From the NCBI GenBank assembly GCA_030715135.1, contig JAUYVH010000020.1, positions 1 through 36,681 on the forward strand: a DNA stretch of 36,681 bases. Reading direction: 5' to 3'. This DNA is from Keguizhuia sedimenti. GTDB lineage: Bacteria; Pseudomonadota; Gammaproteobacteria; Burkholderiales; Burkholderiaceae_D. The notes below the pieces were generated by a model, which was not told the DNA's origin, ran no database searches, and worked only from the letters and a program-made list of their open reading frames with translations. The position numbers were made by a program, and so were the translations under genes. How positions within the stretch are numbered: the first letter of the stretch is position 1; the number at the start of each line of letters is the position of its first letter. Of the stretch, positions 1-8,954 are shown piece by piece.

Positions 1-91
1 GCTCATCACTTCGGTCATGGTGCTTCCCTTTCGGTATCATCTCATGACCTCTGGCACACAAAAAATCTGACAGGCTCCTACCAGGTCAAAT

Positions 92-1134
92 TCAGTTGTT
101 CAATATGGTGATTTTATCGTGCCACTCCTTTCTCCCATCCATTAATGTTTGCATCGGGGTTCGGCCACAGCACATCTTGCCTTGATGTGTGCGATCGAAG
201 TTGTAGTAAGCCAGCCATTCACCAGATCAGTCTGCAGCTCTTCAATGGTGCGGTAAATCTTGCGCCGGAATACCGTCTGGTAAAACCCTTGCAGGATCGT
301 CTTGCGGAAGCGCTCGCAAATGCCATTGGTTTGCGGATGGTTCGCCTTTGTCTTCGTGTGCTCGATGTCATTCAAGGCCAGGTAGAGCTGGTAATCGTGC
401 TGCTCGAGCCGGCCGCAGTACTCCGTTCCACGGTCGGTCAGAATGCCGATGACACCCATGCCTTGCTTAGCGAAGAATGGCAATACGCGATCGTTGAGCA
501 GGTCTGCAGCCGTAATCGGCGTCTTGGTTGTGTAGAGCTTGGCAGGTGCCCACTTGGAATAGGTATCGACGAAGGTTTGCTGATAGATGCGGCCAACACC
601 TTTCATCGTGCCGACGTAAAAGGTGTCCTGGCTGCCGAGACAACCGGGATGCGCCGTCTCGATTTCGCCATGAGAAATGTCGTCGTCCTGCTTCTTCTCC
701 AGCGCGGCAATCTGGGCCTCTGTGAGCACCTCCCCGCTCGGTGCAACATGGCGCTCCAGCGCTGCCAGCCGCTTTTTGAATGATTCCAGGTCATGACGCA
801 GCCGGACCGAGCGCACACCGGAGGCTGACACGAAGATGCCACGCTTGCGCAGCTCGTTGGAAACACGGACTTGCCCGAAGGCAGGTTGCTCCAGCGCAAA
901 AGCAGCCACCGCCGTTTCGGTGGTTTCTTCAGCCCGGTTGCGCAGATTGGGCTTCTTGCGGTTGGCATCGATCAAGGCATCCACGCCGCCAGTCTGCATG
1001 GCCGACTGGTAGCGGTAAAAGGTATCGCGGGAAAAGCCCATCACCTTGCAGGCGCGGGACACATTGCCAAGCTCGGCAGCCAGATTCAGCAAGCCAAACT
1101 TGTGTTTGATGACGTTCTGAGGAACACTACTCAT
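92..1134 (-). pseudogene. IS481-family transposase, frameshifted near the C-terminus
   Basis: DDE transposase with an N-terminal helix-turn-helix (about residues 10-60, CKVMGFSRDTFYRY) and an rve-type catalytic core (GILTDRGTEYCG; the region ending NGICERFRKT). The open frame begins at 1134 and stops at 142, but its last residues (NGWLTTTSIAHIKARC) are out of frame. In the neighbouring frame the sequence reads EWLAYYNFDRTHQGKMCCGR and runs to a stop at 92-94, which is the normal family ending. Restoring one G near 219-222 (gtgaatgg to gtggaatgg) joins the two. I see all three catalytic acidic residues, but the C-terminus is broken. I could not find convincing terminal inverted repeats, so the element ends are undefined. 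It sits directly beside another broken gene on the same strand. Family call is secure; the defect could be decay or a read error. Confidence 0.85.
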
Positions 1135-1250
1135 GGGGTTACTCCTTGGCGCATTTAGCGCAGATTGATAAAGATTCGCACCTCTATCAAACCGGGTAAC
1201 CCCACCTTTGGCAAGGCCTTACTGTACGATCAAGTCGAAACTATTACATA

Positions 1251-2127
1251 TTACGGGAAAAACTCACGCATCAAAAACCGCTCCAGCTCGTCGTTGTCTT
1301 GCAGCCTTGCGCTTAAGGTAATGGATTTGCCGAGGCGTTTCGATTCCCACAGAAAGTCTCCCTTTTTTTCTTTGCGAATGATCTCGATTACCTTCTTGAT
1401 CAACGCCGTTTGGATATCCGCACTGGGACCCTTTTCAACATTAAAGAGCCTTTTCGCATTCCTGCGAACGTTCGCTCCAGCCTCGAAAGATAAATTCGGC
1501 ATCCTGGTATCCGACTCTGCGCACTTGAAAGACGCCGCAGACGTCCTCCCGATTAGTGCACCACGCACGACGCAGGGAAAATTCAATGTTGGCAAGCGCA
1601 ACATTTTGATCGTTGTCTGCTTATTCGGGTTGCTCCGGTTCCGAGACAACTTCAGGCAACCCAGACTGTGCGGCTGCCTCGGCCCGGCGGAACAGATTTG
1701 GATGGCAGCGCTGCTTGTTTATCAGCTGTTGCAATTGGCTTTACCCGTTGTCGTTTCTTGGCGGCAGCCGGCGAGGGTTTCATTTGCGATGGCTGAATAG
1801 GCTGTATAAGTTCCGATGGATCCGAAACATGTGAAGCAGAAGGTTCGACTAGACTTACAGCAATTCTTTGTTTTCGGCATTGGCCTGTAGCGGCTTGTCT
1901 ATTGGCGTATCGTTATCCAGCACTAATCCTGACCCAAGCGCATGAAGCAACAGCGACACGACGATACCAGCAACCATCGAGCGGCGGCTTTTCGGGAAAC
2001 GCACGGAAGCGACCTCTAGGTACTGGCCCGGCTTTTTGTTTAAAGTTTGCCATTCGCGTCGCGCTTCTGTCAATTGCAATTTTCGCAAAGAATCTCGTTG
2101 GGATGGAAGTGGAAACTCTACATGCAA
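1251..2127 (-). pseudogene. TonB-like/proline-rich envelope protein, multiply broken
   Basis: Reading leftward from 2127, coding-like sequence continues to 1251 only if the frame is changed several times. Piece 1 (2127-1855) has a basic cytoplasmic tail and one membrane segment (MVAGIVVSLLLHALGSGLVL) and ends in TAA. Piece 2 continues in another frame with a Pro/Lys-rich linker (QPIQPSQMKPSPAAAKKRQR). Piece 3 (RRAEAAAQSGLPEVVSEPEQ, then a TAA, then VALANIEFSLRRAW and YQDAEFIFRGW) is in a third frame. Piece 4 is the C-terminus (VEKGPSADIQTALIKKVIEI through ELERFLMREFFP). A single N-terminal anchor, a proline-rich spacer and a C-terminal domain are the plan of TonB-like or similar envelope proteins. 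I do not know the exact family. At least two in-frame stops and two or three frameshifts make this a clear pseudogene. Confidence 0.6.
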
Positions 2128-2362
2128 TTCAAAAAGATGTCTTAGGTCGCGCCCCTGCTTGGAGCACGGCGCTTCTCAGTAGGGAATCAGGAAGGGAAAA
2201 GATAGAATGCAAGTAGACCAATTCCGGGAGAATGCAGGTGGCCTGCCAACGCAATGGCTTATTTTTATGCTGATTAATATTGAATTAGCGGTCTGTCACA
2301 GGACACCATCTTATGGTTAAATAGGTAGTTCAGAAAAGAAATTCCGTAGAAAACCGTCTCCC

Positions 2363-2851
2363 ATGAAAATTAACTTGCGACCTGCCATGATGTCACGTCC
2401 TGTCTTGCCACTTCTGTTTTTGACCATCACGCTTAGTGCTCACGCGGTTGAACTGGGCCACGTACTGGATTTTGGCCGACATGCCTCTGTCCCTTTAAGC
2501 GCTTTACCCGACCGCCTCGGCATGGGGATAGACGAAGTATTAAATCAACTCAGCGAGCAGGAAAACCGCCAATTGCCGCGCATGGTCAATGCAGAAATGC
2601 GGCTGGACAAGACTGTCGCACAACCCGGGAAGCATTTTATCCGGCAGTATACCCTGCTCAATGGCGCCAGCGCGGAAAGTAATCGGACGCAGTTTGACAC
2701 CGTGATAATGCCTGACTTGAAAAATGCCATGTGCCATGATCAAAACGTGACCATGCTTTTAAAGAATGGGGTAGCGGTCACCTATCAATACCAAAGCGAC
2801 GATGCGCAACCGATCGGCAGTATTGAGCTTGCCCCACCTGCATGTGGCTAA
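2363..2851 (+). CDS. small exported protein of unknown function
   Basis: 162 residues. The N-terminus is a normal Sec signal peptide (RPVLPLLFLTITLSAHA, cleavage likely after AHA near residue 29), so the mature protein should be periplasmic. There are two cysteines in the mature part (CHDQ near 119 and the penultimate residue), which could form a disulfide. No further membrane segment or known motif is visible. The ribosome-binding site before the ATG is weak. It stands alone between a broken TonB-like gene on the other strand and an untranslated stretch. Function not recognised; the signal peptide and clean reading frame support a real gene. Confidence 0.6.
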   Translation: MKINLRPAMMSRPVLPLLFLTITLSAHAVELGHVLDFGRHASVPLSALPDRLGMGIDEVLNQLSEQENRQLPRMVNAEMRLDKTVAQPGKHFIRQYTLLNGASAESNRTQFDTVIMPDLKNAMCHDQNVTMLLKNGVAVTYQYQSDDAQPIGSIELAPPACG

Positions 2852-3178
2852 CCAACGCCATTTAAAAGGCACATGCGTTGCTGCTACGTTATGCGGTTTA
2901 GTCTGTTTTGTGCTCTAACAACGCCGCATAAGTAAGCCACTCCTTTTTTCAGAAAAGATTCTTCCTTCCGTGAAGTTGCTTGTCGGAATGAGCCGGTTAG
3001 TTTTGATATATATTTCTTCGTTTTCCGGCTATTTCACGCAAACTTTTTTCTCACATTGAACGTTTGTCGTTTTGCCAAATCATCTGAAGGCTCTGTTGAG
3101 TAAGCCACATTGGCTTATGGCCCGCCACTTGCGGTGTCCTGGCCAGTTCTTCCATCATTTAATATAAAAGGAAACAAC
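2852..3178. other. intergenic stretch with a weak hairpin
   Basis: About 330 bases without a credible reading frame. The only structure seen is an 8-base inverted pair, TTATGCGG at 2889-2896 and CCGCATAA at 2924-2931, separated by 27 bases. It is too weak and too widely spaced to name as a terminator. The last bases before 3179 carry the ribosome-binding site AAAAGGAAA of the next gene. Confidence 0.4.
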
Positions 3179-3525
3179 ATGGCGACTGTCGGGGAAAACG
3201 AGGACTTGATTACTTGTATCGAAGCCTGTGAAGAGCGCTGCATGCATGCCTGGAGTGCGCTGCCGCCGATATCCGGGAAGGTGGCGCGGCGCAAACGTGC
3301 CCTGATTAATCTGGATTGCGCCAATATCTGCAGCGCCACCTTAGGTGCATTGGCGCGGCTCGGAGCACCGGCGACTTTTGCGCGCTGCGCCCCCATCTTT
3401 GCCGAACATGTGCGCAGGCTTGCGCTCCGCATGCCAGCAAGTACGACCATTGTGCCCGGTGTCAACAAGCCTGCGAACGGCGTGCGGCCGAGTGCGACAT
3501 GCATGCGACTGAGCGCCATACGTAA
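3179..3525 (+). pseudogene. Csp-like four-helix cysteine-rich copper-binding protein, frameshifted
   Basis: Translation from the ATG at 3179 (preceded by AAAGGA) gives cysteine-spaced helices typical of Csp/DUF326 copper-storage proteins: LITCIEACEERCMHAW, INLDCANICSATLGAL and FARCAPI. After residue about 75 the open frame loses its cysteines and continues as nonsense to 3532. In the frame one base over, the pattern resumes as CRTCAQACAPHASKYDHCAR, then CQQACERRAAECDMHATERH and a stop at 3523-3525. A single missing base around 3395-3405 explains the break. Restored, the protein would be about 115 residues with paired cysteines on each helix. Such proteins bind Cu(I) in the cytosol or, if exported, the periplasm; no signal peptide is seen. 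This fits a metal island. The indel could be genuine or a sequencing error. Confidence 0.7.
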
Positions 3526-3552
3526 GCCCTAGATTTTTTGAAATCATGCAAC

Positions 3553-3590
3553 CCGTCATGTAGCCTTACCGGCACCAGGCTACATGACGG
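3553..3590. terminator. perfect 14-bp inverted repeat hairpin after the csp remnant
   Basis: CCGTCATGTAGCCT (3553-3566) and its exact complement (3577-3590) flank a 10-base loop. The hairpin begins 27 bases after the csp stop codon. No T-run follows on the plus strand, so it may be a terminator without a U-tract, an mRNA-stabilising stem, or a protein-binding palindrome. Confidence 0.5.
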
Positions 3591-3665
3591 TGCACATCAA
3601 AAGTCCCCGGGAAAGCAATGCACAACGGATGAAAATAAGGGCGTTTTTCCCGGTTATTCCGCGCA

Positions 3666-4172
3666 ATGGAAAAGAGAAATGCGGATACTATCGATCTGCG
3701 ATTCATGCGTTTCCCGACTTTCCAGCGTGCCCGCCCCATGGATGGAATCAAAGCCGATCGACTAAGCTTGACGTACAATACTGCACCCGCACGGCGCGAC
3801 GACCGGTTTTGGGAAAACGCATTGCGACTGAGCGCGCAGCGCTTAGAACTCATCGCGTCCAATATTGCCAACGCCGACACGCCCAACTTCAAAGCCCGCG
3901 AAATCGATTTCAAGAAAGCGCTCTTGCAATCGCTTGCAGTAACGGCAACCGGCCTGGGTACGCCCTCTCAAAATCCGCCAATCGAGGAAAAGCCGTTCCT
4001 AGCGAAGCCTTTGTACCGCACCGTTGTCCAGCCCGGTGTCGACAACAACACGGTCGATATGGATGTGGAGCGCGCCGCCTTTGCGCACAGTGCCTTGATG
4101 TACGAGTTCACGCTGCAAAAGGCCATTGGCGAATACAAGGATATGGCTGAATTATTCCAATCGCTGACCTAA
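3666..4172 (+). CDS. orphan FlgB-like flagellar rod protein
   Basis: 168 residues from the first ATG. The segment LSAQRLELIASNIANADTPN (about residues 53-72), followed by FKAREIDFKKALL, is the signature of the FlgB/rod-protein family. The C-terminal part (VVQPGVDNNTVDMDVERAAF, then AHSALMYEFTLQKAIGEYKD) matches FlgB's second conserved block. FlgB forms the proximal rod of the flagellar basal body in the periplasm and is normally encoded first in flgBCDEFGHIJ. Here no other flagellar gene is nearby. Start choice is uncertain: ATGs at 3666, 3705 and 3738 all lack a good ribosome-binding site. The family call is firm; whether the protein builds rods is not known. It may be a stray duplicate or have another role. 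Confidence 0.75.
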   Translation: MEKRNADTIDLRFMRFPTFQRARPMDGIKADRLSLTYNTAPARRDDRFWENALRLSAQRLELIASNIANADTPNFKAREIDFKKALLQSLAVTATGLGTPSQNPPIEEKPFLAKPLYRTVVQPGVDNNTVDMDVERAAFAHSALMYEFTLQKAIGEYKDMAELFQSLT

Positions 4173-4412
4173 TCAGTTGCTCTGCCCATAGGACATGTAC
4201 TAAGCGTGCTGGTAATATCGGACTCAATGAGGGAAATTTGAGGAAAGTATTTCTGGAGCATTCTGGCGCTAATCATGCTTTCTATCAATTAGCCTCTTTA
4301 GCGGAAACGGAGTCCAAACCTGACAAAAAATTCCGCTCCATTTTCATGAAGCGGGCAATCCAGAGAAAACCTGAGTGTCAGATTCGCTATTTAGATTCAT
4401 TCAAAATAATTA

Positions 4413-5264
4413 GAACTCATTTCATAAATGCCTGCGAAGCAAGATCATAGAACAAGTCAGATGAACGAAGCCGGTAAATCGCTGATCATCGACTTCCCAG
4501 CGAGTCACGATGCGCCTGAACTTGTTCAGCCAGGCGAACAGCCGTTCAATCTTCCAGCGGCGCTTGTAGCGTCTGAGTGTGCGTCCATCGTGCGTAGCGG
4601 GCCGGATGCGATTGCACTTGTGCGGGGCGATCAACTCAATGCCATCGGTCGCGAGCTTGTCATCGAGCGGATCACAGTCGTAGGCACGATCCCCGACAAG
4701 TTGTTCGGGTCGCCCCACGGTGACGGTTTCATTGACGGTAGCTTTGACAAGGGTGACGAAATAACGGCTAGCAGAAGCCGTGTGCAGGGCGACTGGAAGA
4801 CCTGCAGCGTCCGCAATTGCCATGAGCTTTGTACCTTTGCCCCGCTTGGTCTTTCCCACTTTGCCCCCCCTTTTTTCGCCACCACGAAGGTGCCGTCGAT
4901 AAAGCATTCGGATAAATCGATGTCACCTCGGGCTTCCAGGTCTTGCGCCAGCGCCTCCAGTAATCTTGCCAGCGTGCCATCCTTGACCCAGCCGCTGAAA
5001 CGCCGAAAGCAAGTAGCGTATGAAGGAAACTCGTTGGGCAAATCCGACTAGGCAGCACCGGTACGAAGAACCAACAACACGCCATCCATGACCGCCCGGT
5101 CATCATGCTCAATGGGTCTGCCGCGTCCATCCGCACGCCGTGTCAGCGGTGAAATCAAAGGCGCCAGTACCGCCCATTGTTCATCGGTAAGTCGTTTCCT
5201 GTTCGCCATTTCAGCACCCGGTTTGCCTGAAATTTGAACAGACCAGTATTTATGAAATGAGTTC
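4413..5264 (-). mobile_element. IS5-family element, copy A (852 bp)
   Basis: Bounded by 17-bp identical terminal inverted repeats (GAACTCATTTCATAAAT at 4413 and its complement ending at 5264) and flanked by TA at 4411-4412 and 5265-5266, the short target duplication usual for this group. Size and transposase fit the IS5 family, IS427-like subgroup. A diverged relative in the same orientation starts at 36227. Confidence 0.85.
4422..5209 (-). pseudogene. IS5-family transposase of copy A, nonsense plus frame break
   Basis: Starts at 5209 with MANRKRLTDEQWAVLAPLIS and reads into VLLVLRTGAA, where TAG at 5049-5051 replaces an expected Trp codon. The same frame continues SDLPNEFPSYATCFRRFSGW to a D-containing catalytic segment (LSECFIDGTFVVAKKGG). 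At the run of seven C on the plus strand (about 4865-4871) the frame shifts, and the rest (GKTKRGKGTKLMAIADAAGL through YKRRWKIERLFAWLNKFRR) ends at 4422. Some IS427-type elements use two overlapping frames joined by ribosomal frameshifting, so the second break may be programmed. The nonsense codon is not. Probably inactive unless helped in trans by a related copy. Confidence 0.85.
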
Positions 5265-6354
5265 TAGTGTGGTGTCCCGCAAATAACTTTACAAAGCCGC
5301 TCAACTTTTTGCAGTATTGAGTCGGCGGTTGCAGTCCAGACGAACGGTCGAGAGTGGGCGTTGTACTGCTTCACAAAGCTGTCAATCTTGCGTGTCAGCT
5401 CTGTAACGGTCTTGAATGAATTGCGTTTCAGCGCTCTTTGCGTGAGCAGGCCAAACCAGCGCTCTACCTGGTTGAGCCAGGAACTGTAGGTAGGTGTGTA
5501 ATGCACATGATACCGCGGGCGCTGCGCCAGCCAGGCACGGACTTTTGGATGCTTGTGCGTGCGTAGTTATCGATGACCAGGTGCACATCCAGCGATGCTG
5601 GGACGTTGTTATCGACATGGCGCAGGAATGACAGGAACTCCTGATGCCGGTGGCGTGCCTTGCACTGCCCAATGACTTCGCCGCTAGCCACGTCCAGTGC
5701 TGCAAACAGGGTCGTCGTCCCGTGACGGAAGTAGTCATGTGCAATGCCCTCAACTGCTCCCATACCCGTCGGCATTGCAGGCTGACTGCGTTCGATGGCC
5801 TGGATTTGGCTCTTCTCATCCACGCACAGTACCAATGCCTTGTCAGGCGGGTTCAGGTACAGGCCAACAATGTCGCGCACCTTCTCGACGAAGAAAGGAT
5901 CGGTGGAGAGTTTGAATGATTTGCTGCGGTGAGGTTGCACGCCAAATAGATGCAGGTATCGCTGTACCGTACTCTTGGAAATGCCTGTTTCTTCGCCAGC
6001 CAGCCGGGTGCTCCAATAGGTCGCTCGCTTTGGTTTGTCCTTGAGCACCTTGTTGAGCAGCGTGGCAATCTGATCGTCGTCATAGCTGCGAGGCCGACCG
6101 GGACGCGCCACATCATATAGGCCTGCAATACCTTGGCTGAGATAACGCTTTCTCCAATGACCAACGCTCGGTAACGTCAAACCAAAGTGCTCGGCAATGG
6201 CGGTATTGGAGCAACCTTCAGCCGACATCAGGATCATCTGGGCGCGCCGCACAACACGATGAGGCAAGGAACGCGAGTGCGCTAACACTTGCATGGCGGC
6301 ATGTTCCTGCTCCGATAGCGTGATCTGTACTTTCTTTGGACGTCCGCGTTCCAT
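5264..6354 (-). pseudogene. IS630-family transposase, one-base frameshift
   Basis: Starts at 6354 (MERGRPKKVQITLSEQEHAA) with an N-terminal helix-turn-helix (EGCSNTAIAEHFGLTLPSVG), then the Tc1/mariner-type catalytic core: Asp in LCVDEKSQIQAIER and Asp in HLVIDNYA. Just after this the frame is lost (RTSIQKSVPGWR). Adding one base near 5561-5563 restores THKHPKVRAWLAQRPRYHV, then HYTPTYSSWLNQVERWFGLL with the third acidic residue. The restored frame runs to the very end of the element, and its stop TAG (5264-5266) is made of flanking DNA. All catalytic residues are present, but the product is split, so it is probably inactive as sequenced. Confidence 0.85.
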
Positions 6355-6428
6355 GGCCAGTCTCCTGTTTGTCCAGCATAGCCAATAGACACCTCAACTT
6401 ATATAAAGTTATTTGCGGGACACCATAC
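5267..6428 (-). mobile_element. IS630-family element (1162 bp) inserted at the edge of IS5 copy A
   Basis: Terminal inverted repeats of 25 bp with one mismatch (GTGTGGTGTCCCGC at 5267; the complement of GTATGGTGTCCCGC ending at 6428). Flanking TA duplications are at 5265-5266 and 6429-6430 within a CTAG target, as expected for the family. The left TA is also the target duplication of the IS5 copy, so this insertion came second. Confidence 0.85.
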
Positions 6429-6574
6429 TAGTTCGTGCGTCTTTGCGCTAGAATTTTTCTGTGACCTTACACTATGACAAACCATATGAACTAACTGCAC
6501 TATTTCCTTGTCAAGCCAGAAACTAAGTGTTCAAAAACGTTTCATTTGCTGACAGTCGAGAAAAGCGAGGGAAG

Positions 6575-7507
6575 ATGAGTTCTGGACATTCTCATGGCGC
6601 GCACAGCCATGGCAGTACGGGCAATCTAAAGTCAGCGTTTTTCCTTAATCTGACATTTACCATCATCGAGATTTTTGGCGGACTTTGGACCAATAGCGTT
6701 GCTATTCTGAGCGACGCCGTCCACGACCTGGGGGATTCTTTATCACTTGGTCTTGCATGGTACTTTGATCGCCTGTCCCGACGCGAAGACAATGCAAAAA
6801 ACACTTACGGCTACCGCCGATATTCCCTGCTGGGCGGCCTAATCACTGCTGTCGTCTTGATTGCCGGACTGGCCTTCATTCTCTGGCATGCGGTAGGCAG
6901 GCTATTTTCTCCGGAACCGGTCAATGCGCCCGGCGTGATGATGCTCGCCGTAGTCGGGGTTGTGTTTAACGGCGCAGCAGTATTGAAAGTAAAAAAAGGA
7001 TCGTCGCTTACCGAACAAGTCGTTAGCTGGCATTTGCTGGAAGACACGCTTGGATGGGTTGCCGTGCTGGTGGGTGCTGGAATCATGACCGTTTGGGACC
7101 TACCAATTATTGACCCGATTCTCTCCATTGGGATTTCCTTTTTTGTATTGTGGAACGTTCTTCGCAATCTGCGGCAGTTCTTTACCGTATTCCTTCAACG
7201 CACTCCCAAAGAATTTGACGTTAATCAGTTCGAGCGGACGGTGTTAGCCCTTCCTAAGGTCACATCAGTTCATCACACGCATAGCTGGTCTATCGACGGC
7301 GAGAGCCATGTCCTGACTACCCACCTAGTCATGCAAAAGGACGCCGACCGCGATGAAATCATTGAAACGAAGAACCAGGTGCGCGACATGCTGGATAAAA
7401 AAACCTTTGAGCACGTGACGGTCGATATTGAGCTGGAAGGTGAAGCATGCATGGCGAGTCAAGAGCATAAACATACTCAAACGCAGCCACACAATCATGC
7501 ACACTAG
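6575..7507 (+). CDS. cation diffusion facilitator (CzcD/ZitB-like) metal transporter
   Basis: 310 residues from the ATG at 6575, chosen over the ATG at 6527 because a GAGGGA box lies just upstream and the protein then begins with a His-rich stretch (SSGHSHGAHSHGS). Six membrane segments are expected. The Zn/Cd site motifs are visible: SDAVHDLGD in the second segment and HLLEDTLGW in the fifth. A cytoplasmic C-terminal domain follows (VHHTHSWSIDGESHVLTTHL), ending in a second His-rich tail (EHKHTQTQPHNHAH). CDF proteins exchange protons for Zn, Cd or Co across the inner membrane. It is transcribed alone, downstream of IS630, and is distinct from the CzcD at 19430. The two His-rich termini suggest metal capture or sensing. 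Substrate inferred from motif and context. Confidence 0.9.
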   Translation: MSSGHSHGAHSHGSTGNLKSAFFLNLTFTIIEIFGGLWTNSVAILSDAVHDLGDSLSLGLAWYFDRLSRREDNAKNTYGYRRYSLLGGLITAVVLIAGLAFILWHAVGRLFSPEPVNAPGVMMLAVVGVVFNGAAVLKVKKGSSLTEQVVSWHLLEDTLGWVAVLVGAGIMTVWDLPIIDPILSIGISFFVLWNVLRNLRQFFTVFLQRTPKEFDVNQFERTVLALPKVTSVHHTHSWSIDGESHVLTTHLVMQKDADRDEIIETKNQVRDMLDKKTFEHVTVDIELEGEACMASQEHKHTQTQPHNHAH

Positions 7508-7653
7508 TTGTTCAGCGGTGCAAGCCATGATCATTCCACCAAATAAGATGATGGTTTAGGTTGTAAGTAGTACAATAAATTACGGATTGCAGCATTCCGT
7601 TTTTTTGATTTTATGGCTCGCTATAATAAAGTAACCGTACATCGCAACCACGC

Positions 7654-8175
7654 ATGAACCATTACCTCGACGAAGAACTGTGGCAGGAAGTGAACCTGAC
7701 CATCGATCAGATGCCAAAGGAAACACGGCGCGAACGCGAGCATTATTTTCGTGCCCGCTGGCTCTTCTCCTTGCTCTATGTGTGTGAACTGCGTATTTCC
7801 GAAGTTGTCCGCAACCAGATGGGCAAATTTTTTTGCCGGCGTGATCCAGATGGAGGAGAACGCTGGTGGCTGGAAGTCGTGGGAAACGAGGATACAGCGC
7901 GGATCGTGCCAGCCACGAATGCACTGATGGTGGAACTGGCATGCTACCGGCGCGCGCTTGGGATGGAACCTTTTCCGGTTCCAAACGAAGCGACTCCTCT
8001 GCTATTGCCAATTTGCGGCAAGCACCGCTCCATGACCCGTGGTGCAGTGTATCTGCTGGTCAAGGAAATATTCCAGAAGACGGCCGACAGAGTAAGGCTG
8101 CGCGAACCGCAACACGAAACCAAGGCTGCGCGTATTCTTCAAGCCTCGGAGCACTGGCTACGGCCTACGGCCTGA
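7654..8175 (+). pseudogene. tyrosine recombinase (integrase) remnant
   Basis: The first part of the catalytic domain is recognisable: FSLLYVCELRISEVVRNQM contains the first catalytic Arg, WWLEVVGNEDTARIVPATNA is the strand that normally carries the Lys (usually GKGDKAR, here altered), and ASEHWLRPTA corresponds to the HxLRHTAG box with His changed to Pro. The frame stops at 8175, before the third box and the nucleophilic Tyr, and the N-terminal SAM-like domain is missing. It is therefore an inactive piece of an integrase, perhaps from the mobile element that brought in the adjoining resistance genes. The next 200 bases contain no readable continuation. Confidence 0.75.
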
Positions 8176-8377
8176 ACCAATGACGCGCTATCGTCAGACC
8201 AAAAAAACACAAGATTGGCTGGTAACAAGTGGCCGGCGCACAGTGACCTTACACGACTGGTTCATTTACAGGCTGCAGTGCCCAGTACCATCAATTAGGA
8301 TGGAAACAGTATCATGTGGTTGATGCGTTGTTAACGATCTGAATGAGGGGCGAGTGTCGTCTTGGCCATGCGTTTGC

Positions 8378-8893
8378 TCAAGATCTATTTTTGACAGTTG
8401 GCCTGCGTGATTTTGTAAAACCAGAATGGACGTCGCCGTTTTCGTGCGCAAACGTGTTACTTTTTCCAGGTGACGCCTCATCGGGCACGGTGGGGGAAGC
8501 AATCGAGCGCAAAATTCCACAGTGCTGTGTTTTGTCGGCCTTTACACACAGATTGCGCAATTGCTTTAGGTTTTTTTCCAAGGTCTTTAGCTCAGCAATG
8601 CGGCTGGCAAGACGCTCAATATGTTCGTCCAGCATGTCATTGACGCCCGCACAGTTTGCATCAGGCCGTTCACGAAAGTCCAAAAGCGCCTGGATTTCGC
8701 CATGTCCCATGCCCAACAGCCGGCAATGCCGAATGAAGGTTAACTGTTCAACATGCTCATCGCCATATAGGCGGTAGTTGTTTTCTGAACGCAGTGGCGC
8801 CGGTAACAATCCCTGCCGTTCATAAAAACGGATCGTTTCGACTTGGCAGTCAGTGAGTTTCGCCAAGTCGCCAATACGCAATGGAGTACTCAT
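8378..8893 (-). CDS. cadR: MerR-family Cd/Pb-responsive regulator (CadR/PbrR type)
   Basis: 171 residues. N-terminal winged helix (LRIGDLAKLTDCQVETIRFY), then the MerR dimerisation helix and metal-binding loop. Cysteines at 16, 81, 116 and 125 match those used by PbrR/CadR sensors (contexts DCQVET, NCAGVND, LCVKAD, HCGIL). These proteins bend an over-long promoter spacer when Cd, Pb or Zn binds, turning on efflux genes. The C-terminal tail after residue 130 is longer than usual and lacks the common His-rich ending; it could reflect a late frame change. The gene follows lspA after 61 bases on the same strand, instead of sitting divergently from the ATPase gene. Its target site is recognised upstream of cadA at 12401-12431. 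Confidence 0.88.
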   Translation of the reverse strand: MSTPLRIGDLAKLTDCQVETIRFYERQGLLPAPLRSENNYRLYGDEHVEQLTFIRHCRLLGMGHGEIQALLDFRERPDANCAGVNDMLDEHIERLASRIAELKTLEKNLKQLRNLCVKADKTQHCGILRSIASPTVPDEASPGKSNTFAHENGDVHSGFTKSRRPTVKNRS

Positions 8894-8954
8894 GAAAGAA
8901 CCGGCCCGCTGATAAAATAAAAAAATCCGCTACACATTAACGGTGATTTTCGCA

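Noticed and set aside
1-18. Possible start of a minus-strand gene leaving the window (ATG at 18)
   Set aside because: Only six codons are visible after a G/A-rich stretch; too little to support.
1165-1800. 211-residue plus-strand open frame
   Set aside because: The opposite strand carries coherent protein pieces over the same bases, and this frame has no domain, ribosome-binding site or start context.
2852-2940. attC-like (integron) site
   Set aside because: GTTATGC-like and TAACAA-like bits and an 8-base inverted pair occur, but the core sites do not match the consensus.
4238-4450. 70-residue plus-strand open frame
   Set aside because: It runs into the IS5 terminal repeat and its end is made of IS sequence; no recognisable features.
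6461-8254. Repeated TGACCTTACAC at 6461 and 8243 as a shared operator
   Set aside because: A single short match with no dyad or promoter spacing around it; may be chance.
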